This document shows, piece after piece, positions 26,979-35,260 of a DNA stretch of 64,000 bases. Made by a program: the position numbers and the translations under genes. Origin of the DNA: Thermococcus alcaliphilus (GTDB taxonomy: Archaea; Methanobacteriota_B; Thermococci; Thermococcales; Thermococcaceae); contig NZ_JAMXLV010000014.1 of the NCBI RefSeq assembly GCF_024054535.1, positions 1-64,000 on the forward strand, in the 5' to 3' direction. Position 1 is the first letter of the stretch. Each line of letters begins with the position of its first letter. The notes beneath the pieces are model-generated. The model saw only the letters and a list, made by a program, of their open reading frames with translations, did not search any database and had not been told where the DNA came from.

Positions 26979-28694
26979 ATGGAAATTATAAAACACGAGG
27001 GTCCAGGGAGGCTTGGGTTAGTCAAAATTAAGGAAAAGACCTTTAAGACGCCCGCTTTGTCTGGAGTAGATTTTACCCTTTCGCCGTTCAATTCTTACTT
27101 CTACCCCAAAGATTTTGGGGAATATGATTTCAACCTTGCCCCTTCAATCCCCCTCAGCTTTTATACCCCAAGGGAGATAGTAGAAAAAGCTTTGAGCAGG
27201 CTGTATGACGTTGATTACTCAAAATTCAACGCCCTTTATGTCCCGGTCGTGAGGAACCTCGAATACATTGATGAGTTTCTAGAAAATGTCCTTTCTCAGC
27301 ACTCATTTGATGCCCTCTATATAGGAAACGCGAAAATCTTTGTAAAGGACTACCGGAGGTTTGTTCAAGCCATTAGGCTTATCCGGGAGAAAGATCCAAA
27401 TTTACTCCTCATTACTGACCTTGAGCCTTTCTTCTATCCCCTGGCTGTTTATCTCGGTATTGACGCCTTCGATACCCGTTCCTTGAAGCTCTACGATTTC
27501 CACAAGAGGGGCTTTACCCAATTTTCTCCGATACTGTGGGATGAGAAAGAGAATTCTCTTGAATTTGCTAAGGAGGTTATAAAACTTGTTAAAAAGGCTC
27601 TTGAGGAAGGGAAGCTCCGCTATCTGGTTGAGAACTTTTTCTACACTCAAGCTCACGCCGGAATATTGAGGATAGCTGATAAAGAAAATTGGGACTATCT
27701 TGAAAAATACACCCCAATACAAAGGGATACCGTTTACTTCATAAGCGATGCCTCCCAGAACAGGCCGGAAGTAGTGAGGTGGAGGCAAAGGGTAGTTGAG
27801 AGATTTAAGCCCCCTGAAAACGCTGAAGTGCTCTTTCTCTTCCCATGCTCAGCTAAAAAGCCCTATTCTCACTCGCGCTCTCACACCCTTTACAGAAAAG
27901 CCCTCAAGGAAGCCCTTGGAAGTGGGATATACAGGATACACGAGCTCATTTTAACTTCTCCTTTTGGAGTGGTGCCGAGAGAGTGGGAGTGGTTAGCCAA
28001 ATACGACATTGTAGTCACCGGCCATTGGAGTGAAGAAGAGATAAGCTCTGCGGCTGAGCTCTTAGCTAAGGTTCTAGAGAAATACCCCAAGAGGATTCCG
28101 ATAATAGCTCATTTGGATGAAGCTTATGTAGATGTTGCTAAAAGAGCCAGCGAGATTAGTGGGAGAGAGATAATCTTTACTCCAGTTAAAAACGGCACAA
28201 CGAGTAAGGAAAGCTTGGAGGGCTTAAAGAAGACGATAAAAGAACTAGGCTTGGATTTAACTGCTGGAAAAGAAGATAGAACTTACCGCTTCTACGAGAA
28301 CATTAGGAAAGTGTTTGACTTCTACTTTGGCTTGGGTGCTGGAGAGGCGGTTCTCCCCGAGGATGCGAGAATCATAGGTTCCAAGATGCTCCGCATTCTC
28401 ATAGGCAATGAGCAAACCGGAACTTACCAAGACGGCGTGATAAGTGTGACGCCATTCGGCATGCAGCGCATCTACAATGCAACGAAGAGCTATTACGTGA
28501 AGATTGACTTCGATCTCAGGGGAGACGTTTTTGCCGTGGGGGTTAATGAAGCAGATTACAAAATACGCCCGGATGACATTGTTGGCGTTGTAAGGGATGA
28601 AAAAGTAGTTGGCGTTGGAAAGGCTATTCTGAGTGGAGAGGAAATGGTGAAGGCAAAGAGGGGCATTGCGGTGAAGGTTAGGAAGAAGGCATAA
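26979..28694 (+). CDS. arcS: Archaeosine synthase ArcS (TgtA2)
   Basis: A 571-residue protein that converts preQ0 at G15 of archaeal tRNA toward archaeosine. The N-terminal half is a TGT-like barrel without the Tgt active-site motifs. The ArcS-specific PCSAKKPYSHSRSH lies at residues 289-302, and a C-terminal PUA domain follows (about 495-571, DFDLRGDVFAVGVNEADYKI, VVGVGKAILSGEEM). In Thermococcales ArcS works with a radical-SAM partner (RaSEA), which is not in this window. Start is 3 bases after the coiled-coil gene. Length is normal. Confidence 0.93.
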   Translation: MEIIKHEGPGRLGLVKIKEKTFKTPALSGVDFTLSPFNSYFYPKDFGEYDFNLAPSIPLSFYTPREIVEKALSRLYDVDYSKFNALYVPVVRNLEYIDEFLENVLSQHSFDALYIGNAKIFVKDYRRFVQAIRLIREKDPNLLLITDLEPFFYPLAVYLGIDAFDTRSLKLYDFHKRGFTQFSPILWDEKENSLEFAKEVIKLVKKALEEGKLRYLVENFFYTQAHAGILRIADKENWDYLEKYTPIQRDTVYFISDASQNRPEVVRWRQRVVERFKPPENAEVLFLFPCSAKKPYSHSRSHTLYRKALKEALGSGIYRIHELILTSPFGVVPREWEWLAKYDIVVTGHWSEEEISSAAELLAKVLEKYPKRIPIIAHLDEAYVDVAKRASEISGREIIFTPVKNGTTSKESLEGLKKTIKELGLDLTAGKEDRTYRFYENIRKVFDFYFGLGAGEAVLPEDARIIGSKMLRILIGNEQTGTYQDGVISVTPFGMQRIYNATKSYYVKIDFDLRGDVFAVGVNEADYKIRPDDIVGVVRDEKVVGVGKAILSGEEMVKAKRGIAVKVRKKA

Positions 28695-28708
28695 CTCTCG
28701 ATGGTTCT

Positions 28709-29008
28709 ATGCCCAAGTATTTCAAGCGAGGAGTAAAGAGGGAGCACCATTTCCTCAAGGGAATTGAGAAGCCGCTTGAGGAGATAGCCAGTATTCCAGA
28801 GGTTAAGAAAGTAATTCCGGGGAGAATATATGCCAGCGACTCAAGAGGCTTTGAGATAAAGGTGACAAGAGAAACTCACGCAGGATTAAAGCTCGTCGCA
28901 AAGAGCGACGGTTCTGTGCAGGAGGTTTTTCTCGTTGTAGATAAAAAGCAGAGGGAATTCGTCTGGAAGAAGATAGAAGAGCTCGCAGAGAAGTGGAGAA
29001 AGGGTTGA
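28709..29008 (+). CDS. Small conserved archaeal protein, possibly DUF2103
   Basis: A 99-residue basic protein, 14 bases after arcS on the same strand. It has a His pair near the N-terminus (KREHHFLKGIEKPL), a strand region VKKVIPGRIYASDSRGFEIK and a helical C-terminus ending KIEELAEKWRKG. It resembles the DUF2103 family annotated as putative metal-binding. No obvious ribosome site precedes the ATG, as expected if translation is coupled to arcS. A role near tRNA or RNA metabolism is suggested only by linkage. Confidence 0.6.
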   Translation: MPKYFKRGVKREHHFLKGIEKPLEEIASIPEVKKVIPGRIYASDSRGFEIKVTRETHAGLKLVAKSDGSVQEVFLVVDKKQREFVWKKIEELAEKWRKG

Positions 29009-29038
29009 AGGTTTAAGGGGTTTTTGCTGTTCAGCTAT

Positions 29039-29665
29039 TCAGAGCTCCCTTTTCCCCTCGAAGAATTCAATAAGCTCCTCGTCGCTTATGTCTTCTTCAT
29101 ATCCGAGCTCCTTTTTCTGAAGCTCTATTAAGCCTGGGGTAAGCAAAAGCTTTCCTTCCAGCTTTGGCACCGCGTAGTGGAGGGTTATCTCGCTGAAGTC
29201 ATCAAGCTTTATAGTTGGATGCTCTTCATATTCTATTTCCTCCAGTCTTTTTCCTTCCGCTATGAGTTTTGCAACTATCGCCGAACCGTCTATCGAGAAC
29301 TGGACTTTTCCAATGTTTCTTGCCTTAGCCCCTTCGATCTTTGAGGTTATGAACTTCTTCGTCTTTCCTGTGAACTCAAAGTCCCCGAGGATTCCTCCCA
29401 CAACTATGATCGTGTCTTCCTCTATGTCCTCTGGTTTGAGCTCCTCTTCAGCAAAGGGATCAAGGATTATTATTTTTGAGCGATCAAACGGAAACTCGGT
29501 GACGCTTTGTGAAATAACTCCGCCGAGTTTGGCGAGCTCTTCTCTCTCCTCCGGCAAAACGTTTGTGAAGATGAGCTTATCCCCCCACCACTCGCTTGCG
29601 TGTTTATACTCAAGCAGAACCCACTCTCCAAGCTTTTCAAGATGTTCTATTATTAAATACACCAT
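29039..29665 (-). CDS. SFM1-like SPOUT methyltransferase (DUF431)
   Basis: A 208-residue protein of the SFM1/DUF431 family. Conserved elements are YLIIEHLEKLGEWVLLEYKH, IIILDPFAEEELKPEDIEED, VVGGILGDFEFTGKTKKF and the C-terminal HYAVPKLEGKLLLTPGLIEL. Yeast Sfm1 methylates an arginine of ribosomal protein Rps3 with a SPOUT (knotted) fold. The archaeal substrate is not known to me, but a ribosomal protein is a reasonable guess. The frame opens with a GTG at 29674 inside the ribosome site GGGTGAG, so the ATG at 29665 is taken. It lies just downstream of tRNA-Pro on the same strand. Confidence 0.83.
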   Translation of the reverse strand: MVYLIIEHLEKLGEWVLLEYKHASEWWGDKLIFTNVLPEEREELAKLGGVISQSVTEFPFDRSKIIILDPFAEEELKPEDIEEDTIIVVGGILGDFEFTGKTKKFITSKIEGAKARNIGKVQFSIDGSAIVAKLIAEGKRLEEIEYEEHPTIKLDDFSEITLHYAVPKLEGKLLLTPGLIELQKKELGYEEDISDEELIEFFEGKREL

Positions 29666-29686
29666 TTTTCTCACCCAGAAACTTGA

Positions 29687-29764
29687 TGGTGGGGCCGCCG
29701 GGATTTGAACCCGGGTCTCCGGCTCCCGAAGCCGGAAGGATAGACCAAGCTACCCCACGGCCCC
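29687..29764 (-). tRNA. trnP: tRNA-Pro (CGG anticodon)
   Basis: On the minus strand, GGGGCCG (5' end 29764) pairs perfectly with CGGCCCC near the 3' end; the discriminator is A and CCA is encoded (29689-29687). The anticodon stem CCGGC/GCCGG encloses loop TTCGGGA, giving anticodon CGG with G37, as expected for proline. The T loop GGTTCAAATC is standard. A TATA box ATTTATA (29797-29791, minus) lies about 28 bases upstream. No intron. Confidence 0.96.
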
Positions 29765-29852
29765 TCAGCGCTAACTTTCAAGCATCTGGTTATAAATCTT
29801 TCCCAACTCTCCCAGCAAAAGATATAAATTCTAAACGGCATAGTGGTGAAGG

Positions 29853-30914
29853 ATGCCAATGATATCAATAATAGTCCCTACATACAATGAGCGGGAAAAC
29901 TTGGAGGAGCTGTTTGAACGGATAGCGAAAGCTTTAGAAGGAAAGGAGTTTGAAATAATAATTGTGGATGACGATTCTCCGGACAGAACTTGGGAAAAGG
30001 CGAAAGAGCTTGCAAAAAAATATCCCGTAAAGGTTATAAGGAGAACAGACGAGAGAGGGCTTTCTTCTGCTGTTATTCGGGGTTTCGAAGAGGCGAGGGG
30101 AGAGATCTTTGTGGTTATGGATGCTGACCTGCAACACCCCCCAGAAGTTATCCCTGAGTTGATTAAAGCTATTGAGAGTGGGGCCGATATAGCTATAGCG
30201 AGCAGATATGTGAGAGGAGGAAAAGTTGAAAATTGGTACTGGTGGAGAAAACTCATCTCAAAAGGAGCAATAATGATAGGCAGAGTTGCTCTGCCAAAGA
30301 TAAGGGGGATTAGAGATCCTGTGAGCGGGTTTTTTGCCCTTAAGAGAGAAGTTGTTGAGGGAGTTGAACTCAATCCAGTGGGCTTCAAAATCCTTCTTGA
30401 GATACTTATAAAGGGCAGATATTCAAAAGTCGTGGAGATTCCCTTTACATTCGGGTTAAGAAGTTCGGGAGAAAGTAAGTTAAGCAACAAGCAAATACTG
30501 AACTATCTACGCCATCTTTACAGGCTCATGAAATGGGAGGGGGAGATAGACAGGCTTGTTAAATTCTCCATAGTTGGTTTAAGCGGCATTGTTGTAAATG
30601 AAGGCTCTCTTCTTGGCTTTGTGGAATTTTTAGGGTGGGACAAGAGGATAGCGGTAATCCCAGCGACTGAGCTTTCCATACTGAACAATTTTATATGGAA
30701 TGACCTCTGGACGTTTAGGGATCTAAAGAGAAAGCCGATTCACATACGCTTACTAAACTTTCATCTTGCCGCACTTACAGGAGCTTTAGTTCAGTGGAGC
30801 TTCTATCTAATTCTTTTGTATCTGGGTGTTCATTACCTAATAGCCAATCTCTTTGGCATAGGAGCCTCTTTCATTGTTAGGTTTCTCTTCAATCGGAACA
30901 TCACATGGGCATGA
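29853..30914 (+). CDS. Dolichol-phosphate mannose synthase with GtrA domain
   Basis: A 353-residue protein very like the structurally known Pyrococcus furiosus DPMS. The GT2 catalytic domain (about 1-230) has IIVPTYNERENLEELF, the nucleotide/metal residues IIVDDDSPDRTW, MDADLQHPPEVIPELI and GLRSSGESKLS. Four C-terminal GtrA-type helices (about 235-350) form the membrane anchor. It transfers mannose from GDP-mannose to dolichol phosphate for N-glycan and lipid glycosylation. A TATA box GATATAAAT lies at 29821-29829, giving a short leader with GGTGAAGG. It ends normally at ITWA, just before a hairpin-rich segment. Confidence 0.93.
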   Translation: MPMISIIVPTYNERENLEELFERIAKALEGKEFEIIIVDDDSPDRTWEKAKELAKKYPVKVIRRTDERGLSSAVIRGFEEARGEIFVVMDADLQHPPEVIPELIKAIESGADIAIASRYVRGGKVENWYWWRKLISKGAIMIGRVALPKIRGIRDPVSGFFALKREVVEGVELNPVGFKILLEILIKGRYSKVVEIPFTFGLRSSGESKLSNKQILNYLRHLYRLMKWEGEIDRLVKFSIVGLSGIVVNEGSLLGFVEFLGWDKRIAVIPATELSILNNFIWNDLWTFRDLKRKPIHIRLLNFHLAALTGALVQWSFYLILLYLGVHYLIANLFGIGASFIVRFLFNRNITWA

Positions 30915-31260
30915 CCTCCTTCCTGCCTTTAGCGAGAGGTTAAGCCGAATCCTCACCAAAGGCGGGAAGGTTTACGGGCAACTCATTCCCTACTCCCGTT
31001 GCCGGTTTCGGTTCGGCCCGAGGGCACGGTCTTGTGCCCGTTACCCCTACCGCAAAGCGGATTGGGGTTATCGTTTTGACAACCTTCTTCAGTTTTTGAC
31101 TGCCCGAGAGGACAATTTTTTGAAGGACGCCTTACGGCGTCCACTCCCCTTCAAGCTGAAGGGGGCACTTAAACTCCTCGTCTCATCGGGTTCTAAGTTT
31201 GGCCTTTTCAAGCTCTTATTACTCTGCAAAGTTTAAAAGAGTTTCGGTTCTTTAAAGGTT
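30915..31260 (-). other. GC-rich hairpin-dense non-coding segment, possible IS200/IS605-type relic
   Basis: No gene of normal appearance lies here, but six stems do: 30918-30930/30958-30970 (13 bases, one mismatch), 30977-30982/30998-31003, 31022-31027/31034-31039, 31043-31068 (two-part stem), 31125-31131/31136-31142 (minus-strand loop GTAA, a GNRA tetraloop) and 31146-31153/31157-31164 (CCCCTTCA arms). GC is clearly higher than in neighbours. On the minus strand, about 60 codons are open from near 31130 to a stop after PVNLPAFGEDSA at about 30940, which might be a transposase tail. A remnant or miniature IS200/IS605 element with omega-RNA-like hairpins, or a standalone structured RNA, are the options. 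Conserved motifs of RNase P and SRP RNA are not seen. Confidence 0.4.
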
Positions 31261-31318
31261 GCCCTTCAATTACTGCATCCCCCCTAAAGGGCAGGTTTTC
31301 AGAGAGAAAAATGTAAAG

Positions 31319-31326
31319 TTTAAATA
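31319..31326 (+). promoter_or_regulatory. TATA box of KaiC-like gene
   Basis: TTTAAATA at 31319-31326, 33 bases before the ATG of the KaiC-like ATPase, with AGGGGGA as ribosome site. It marks the end of the hairpin-rich segment and an independent promoter for the two-gene KaiC-like unit. Confidence 0.6.
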
Positions 31327-31358
31327 TTCCACCATTGTAAAATCATAGGGGGAATTGT

Positions 31359-32069
31359 ATGGAAAACGCTTCAAGCGGATTCTACAGACGAATTTCTACA
31401 GGAGTGAAAGGGCTCGACGACCTTATTGGAGGTGGGTTAATCCCTGGAAGAGTCTACGTTGTTACAGGCCCGCCGGGAAGTGGTAAAACAACTTTGGGGA
31501 TCCAGTTTCTTGTGGAAGGTGCAAAAAACGGGGAAAAGGGAGTGTACATATCTCTCGTTGATGATTCAAAGACAATAATCCAAGACATGCTCCACTACAA
31601 ATTTAATCTGCTTTCTTTTCTCAGAAGCAAGAAGATAGTGATATACGACCTGAGTTCTACCATCACAAAGGGCAATACAAAGCCCAGTTGGGGAGAAATC
31701 CTCGAGGAAATAAAGAGGATCATTCTCCATGAAAATGCAAAAAGAGTTGTCATAGATTCTTTTACCCCATTGGAGCTTATGGTACGAGATCCAGAAAACA
31801 AAAGAAGGGAGATAGTTAGGTTGATAAAACTCCTTTCTGCTATGGAAATAACCGCACTTATAATAACCGAAATGATGGAGTCCGATAAGTACACGGATGA
31901 TTATTACGTTGCAAGCGGAGTTATAGTGATGCACCACTTTATGAGGCAGTTCCAGATGATCAGGGCGATTCAGATACTGAAGATGAGGGGAACCGCACAT
32001 GACAACAACTTGAAAAAGATAAAGTTCACCGAAAATGGGATAGAGGTGTATAATGAAGCCCCATGGTGA
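31359..32069 (+). CDS. KaiC-like RecA-family ATPase
   Basis: A 236-residue protein with one RecA/KaiC domain. ISTGVKGLDDLIGGGLIPGR leads to Walker A TGPPGSGKTTLGIQF; Walker B is KRVVIDSFTPLEL; the C-terminal RAIQILKMRGTAHDNNLKKI is the typical KaiC/GvpD end. A single domain makes it an archaeal KaiC-like signalling or regulatory ATPase, not a clock KaiC. It overlaps or abuts the following small charged gene, which probably encodes its partner. The ATG follows AGGGGGAATTGT. Confidence 0.87.
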   Translation: MENASSGFYRRISTGVKGLDDLIGGGLIPGRVYVVTGPPGSGKTTLGIQFLVEGAKNGEKGVYISLVDDSKTIIQDMLHYKFNLLSFLRSKKIVIYDLSSTITKGNTKPSWGEILEEIKRIILHENAKRVVIDSFTPLELMVRDPENKRREIVRLIKLLSAMEITALIITEMMESDKYTDDYYVASGVIVMHHFMRQFQMIRAIQILKMRGTAHDNNLKKIKFTENGIEVYNEAPW

Positions 32070-32074
32070 TTGCA

Positions 32075-32488
32075 GTGAAGAAGGAGGACTTAATAAAAGA
32101 GGCATACCGCTTTGGGTATTTTGTTGGCTATAAGGGGCACACGGAATGGGTGTCGTGGATAGCTGGAAAGAAAAGAGAAATCTACAGACAGGCTGAGGAG
32201 TTGGGGATATATAAAGAAGTCAAAATTGCTTATGAGAAAGGTCTTCAAGATGGAAAAGAGAGGCGGATGAAGGAAGTAGCCCAGGGGCTTGAAAAACTTG
32301 AAGATGAAATCCTGCCAGAAAAGCCAAAGGTTGAAAATGTTGAGGAGAAGGAAGAAATTGAAATTGAATTTTCCCGATTTTCAAAAACCCCCAAGATTGT
32401 GGAGCCCCCAGAAATACTCGAACTCATAAAGGCACTCGAGGAGCCTAAGATGCTAACTCTTCCTAAGATGCTAGGTAAAGAGGAGTAA
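32075..32488 (+). CDS. KaiC-linked charged protein of unknown function
   Basis: About 137 residues. The N-terminal third has a distinctive aromatic repeat-like segment EAYRFGYFVGYKGHTEWVSW, followed by a helical middle (YRQAEELGIYKEVKIAYEKG) and an acidic, low-complexity C-terminus with Pro-rich spacers. The longer frame starts at an ATG at 32063 inside the end of the ATPase gene, but GGTGATTGCA precedes the GTG at 32075, which matches the spacing seen elsewhere here. Tight linkage implies it is the partner or regulator of the upstream KaiC-like ATPase. I do not recognise a named family. Confidence 0.65.
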   Translation: MKKEDLIKEAYRFGYFVGYKGHTEWVSWIAGKKREIYRQAEELGIYKEVKIAYEKGLQDGKERRMKEVAQGLEKLEDEILPEKPKVENVEEKEEIEIEFSRFSKTPKIVEPPEILELIKALEEPKMLTLPKMLGKEE

Positions 32489-32529
32489 ACTTTATCGGCA
32501 ATTTTGTTCTATTCTTACTGGTGTTATCG

Positions 32530-34215
32530 ATGAAAGAGCTCTTGAAAGAAGCCGAAGTTTTTAACCCGGAGAATGTTTTGGGATATATCTCCGAGATAAG
32601 CAAGTTTCATAGAATCCAAGGGTCCAAGGAGCTGGTTGAAGCTGCCAGATACATAACCGAGGAATTAAGAATAAATGGCATAAAAGCAGAACTGCTTGAG
32701 GATTCTTATGACGGGGAGAAATGGCACTTAACCCTTTCCTCTCCAATAGCATGGGATCTAATTTACGGGGAAGTTGAGATCGCTGGAAGGAGAATAACGA
32801 CCTCTAAAACTCCCCTTCTTGTGATGGCGCACTCGCCACCGGGAGAAGCCGAGGGGGAAGCCATAGCAATAGAGAGGGAGGAAGACTGGGAGAATGCAAA
32901 GGGCAAGATAGTTATTGTGAGTGAGAAATGGCATGAAAACTACAGAAAAGCGAATGAAAAAGGAGCCCTTGCGTTTATAGCTTACAGAAAGGGAATGGGC
33001 AAGGCCTTCCCTTACATCGGACTATTTTTGACCAAGAGGGACTTAAAATGGGCAAAAATTCCCGCAGTTGCTTTAAGCGAAGAGATTGCAAACACTATTA
33101 TTCAGAAATTGAAGAAGGGTGAAAAGGTAACGGCAAAAATCAAGGTTGACACTTTAATCTCTGAGAGTCAAGTTCTTCCAATTGTTTACGCAAAGGTGGG
33201 AAAGCCACCGTATGTTCTGTTCACAGCTCACATATGCCATCCAAAGCCAGGCGCAAACGACAATGCAAGCGGAGCAGCAACGCTGATTGAGCTGGCTAAA
33301 GCACTTAATACTCTTTACGATGATTCATTTCGGTTTGGCTTTGCTTTTCTCTGGATTCCAGAGCATTATGGAACGCAGGCTTTTATAGAGAAATATGCAA
33401 AGCTCGATGATTACTACGTGGCAATAAACCTTGACATGGTTGGGGGAAGTGAAGACAGAGCTAACTCAACGATAATGATAATTAGAACGCCATTATCAAG
33501 ATTTTCAATTGTTTCCGGAATTCTCGAGTATTTCATTGGCCTCGCGAATTCCGAAGGAGAGAGCTTTGGGGGAAGTTCTCTGCCAAAAATGAAGGCTAAA
33601 AGCTATCCTTATGAGCTTGGAAGCGATCATGATGTATTCAACTTCTTTGGAATTCCAAGCGTAATGCCCATAACCTGGCCTGACAGGTTTTATCACTCAA
33701 GCGAGGACAGTGTTGAGAAGATAAGCAAAGAAAGCCTTGAAATAATAGGGAGAGCAGTATTGGCAACTGCATTAGCCCTTGCAAAAGGAAAGAAAGAGGA
33801 GCTTGAGAGATTCGCCAGAGGTTTTACAATGAAGTACCTTGGAGAGCTCAGCATTGAAAGGGATCTCGAAGTGGCAGAAAAGTTGGTTATGCTTGGGCTG
33901 TCGAGGGATTCTAAGTTCCTAGGGCTAAACATGGGACACGAGTTTACTTTTGAACCTTGGCTAAAGTGGAAGAAAAAGGGCATTATTTATCCAAGATCTA
34001 TAAAGCAGATTGACGAGAAGAAGGGGGAGGAGCTTGGAAAAATATTGGAAGATAGGAAAATGGGTGTCTTGCTCCATGAGCTATTAATGCTGGGGGAGAT
34101 AATGCCAAAAGAAGAGGCATTCAAAGCTCTGGAAGAGGAGTACGGGAAGTTTGAGAAAGAAAAGCTTGAGAAAGCGGTTGAGATATTAAGATCTTTAGAT
34201 ATCATCGTTTTTTAG
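32530..34215 (+). CDS. M28-family aminopeptidase (DUF4910-like)
   Basis: A 561-residue peptidase. A PA-like insertion (about residues 85-200) interrupts the M28 domain, whose metal ligands are visible in TAHICHPKPGANDNASGAAT, the catalytic Glu in WIPEHYGTQAF, the Asp in INLDMVGGSED and the final His in GSDHDVFNFFGIPS. The C-terminal 140 residues form a helical, probably winged-helix-like extension. No signal peptide is present, so it probably acts on cytoplasmic peptides. The ATG at 32530 follows GGTGTTATC; the GTG at 32521 is part of that site. It overlaps the convergent regulator gene by 21 bases. Confidence 0.87.
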   Translation: MKELLKEAEVFNPENVLGYISEISKFHRIQGSKELVEAARYITEELRINGIKAELLEDSYDGEKWHLTLSSPIAWDLIYGEVEIAGRRITTSKTPLLVMAHSPPGEAEGEAIAIEREEDWENAKGKIVIVSEKWHENYRKANEKGALAFIAYRKGMGKAFPYIGLFLTKRDLKWAKIPAVALSEEIANTIIQKLKKGEKVTAKIKVDTLISESQVLPIVYAKVGKPPYVLFTAHICHPKPGANDNASGAATLIELAKALNTLYDDSFRFGFAFLWIPEHYGTQAFIEKYAKLDDYYVAINLDMVGGSEDRANSTIMIIRTPLSRFSIVSGILEYFIGLANSEGESFGGSSLPKMKAKSYPYELGSDHDVFNFFGIPSVMPITWPDRFYHSSEDSVEKISKESLEIIGRAVLATALALAKGKKEELERFARGFTMKYLGELSIERDLEVAEKLVMLGLSRDSKFLGLNMGHEFTFEPWLKWKKKGIIYPRSIKQIDEKKGEELGKILEDRKMGVLLHELLMLGEIMPKEEAFKALEEEYGKFEKEKLEKAVEILRSLDIIVF

Positions 34216-34527
34216 TTCTTTCTCAATTTCATTTATCTTTTTGACAACATTTTCCTTAAGTTTTGCCAGAAGCTCAGAAGGTGAGACTGCGGAATAAACA
34301 TAGCCAAGCCAGCCTCTTTGAATGAGCTCTCTCTTGAGAACTCCCCTTTTGTACAAGTTGAGGACGTGTTCCCTAACACTTCTCTCGCTTATTCCAAGCT
34401 CCTCTTTTATTTCAGTTATCCTCATAGGGGCTTTCTTTTCCAAGAGCAGGCGGTATATTCTAAGTTCGTTTTTCTTGAATCCCAATGTTCTCAAGAGTCC
34501 CTCAAGCTTATCGTACACGTCCCCCAT
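34195..34527 (-). CDS. Small winged-helix regulator (TrmB/ArsR-like)
   Basis: A 110-residue protein with a winged HTH: LEGLLRTLGFKKNELRIYRL, KAPMRITEIKEELGISERSV and HVLNLYKRGVLKRELIQRG, then a short coiled C-terminal helix. It resembles the HTH part of TrmB but lacks the sugar-binding domain. The ATG at 34527 follows AGGTGTGAGAGAAAG. It lies between, and 21 bases into, the convergent peptidase gene, and 38 bases after the phosphoesterase gene on its own strand. Target unknown. Confidence 0.75.
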   Translation of the reverse strand: MGDVYDKLEGLLRTLGFKKNELRIYRLLLEKKAPMRITEIKEELGISERSVREHVLNLYKRGVLKRELIQRGWLGYVYSAVSPSELLAKLKENVVKKINEIEKELKNDDI

Positions 34528-34565
34528 CTTTCTCTCACACCTATGAATATTTAGCTTCATACATT

Positions 34566-35222
34566 TTAAGCCTTACGGTTTAGCTCAACTTTGCCAATAT
34601 AGGTTCCGTCTCCAAGAAAAGCCTCTCCTGATGAAGAATCTTTCAAAAATGGGATCATTTTTATACCCTCTCTCACGTCGAATCCTTCTATGTAGGGATT
34701 TACCGTGGGCAAAATCAGAAAATCTCCAACTTTAAAGAAGCACTTGACTTTTCTAATGTTCCTTCCAATCCTCAAGCTGATTGCAGGGTGAATGTGTCCT
34801 AGAAAAGCTTTCTCAAACTCAACTTCCGGAAGGTTCTGGTGTCCATGGAGGAAAAGCATATCATCAAGGAGAAAATGACTGACTACATTTACATTTTTGA
34901 ATTCCTTTGCGACTTCTTCTATTTTCCCATCGTGGTTTCCTTTTGTTATGACAATCCTGTATTCTGCAATCTCAGAAAAGAATTCCATAAGGAGCTTTTT
35001 GACAAATCTACTCATTCCGAGGGGTTCTTTTATGTCACCTAGGATAATCACCAAATCTGGATCTTTATCTTTTATAAACTCTGCAAGGCTTTTTTCGAAT
35101 TTTGTTCTTACCCTTAACCCCCTCGAAAGTTCAAAAGCTATGTGAGGATCTGCAAGAACAAGGGTTCTTTCAGAAGATGTTTTTAGTTCAAGGGAAAGCT
35201 CCTCGTAAGGGAAGTTTTCCAT
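34566..35222 (-). CDS. Metallophosphoesterase (COG1407-like)
   Basis: A 218-residue calcineurin-fold phosphoesterase with all metal-binding motifs: VLADPHIAFE, VIILGDIKEPLG, ITKGNHDG, FLHGHQNLP and FLGHIHPAISL. The group resembles archaeal COG1407 enzymes, often linked to DNA repair or RNA helicase genes, but no such neighbour is here. The ATG at 35222 follows CGTGATTATC, and the GTG at 35231 is inside that site. Substrate unknown. Confidence 0.85.
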   Translation of the reverse strand: MENFPYEELSLELKTSSERTLVLADPHIAFELSRGLRVRTKFEKSLAEFIKDKDPDLVIILGDIKEPLGMSRFVKKLLMEFFSEIAEYRIVITKGNHDGKIEEVAKEFKNVNVVSHFLLDDMLFLHGHQNLPEVEFEKAFLGHIHPAISLRIGRNIRKVKCFFKVGDFLILPTVNPYIEGFDVREGIKMIPFLKDSSSGEAFLGDGTYIGKVELNRKA

Positions 35223-35260
35223 GATAATCACGTAAAAGAGATATAAAGATTGAAGAAAAA

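Noticed and set aside
30874-31236. A 120-codon plus-strand frame running out of the DPMS gene
   Set aside because: It begins inside DPMS in another frame and passes through all six hairpins; composition is Arg/Leu-rich as expected from GC-rich non-coding DNA. No family resemblance was seen.
30915-31260. Hairpin-rich segment as RNase P RNA or SRP 7S RNA
   Set aside because: The conserved RNase P GAGGAAAGTCC-type segment and the SRP domain IV loop are not present on either strand, and GC is too low for these RNAs in a hyperthermophile.
31359-32069. KaiC-like protein as part of a circadian clock
   Set aside because: It has one RecA domain only and no kaiA/kaiB neighbour; single-domain KaiC homologues are common in archaea with other roles.
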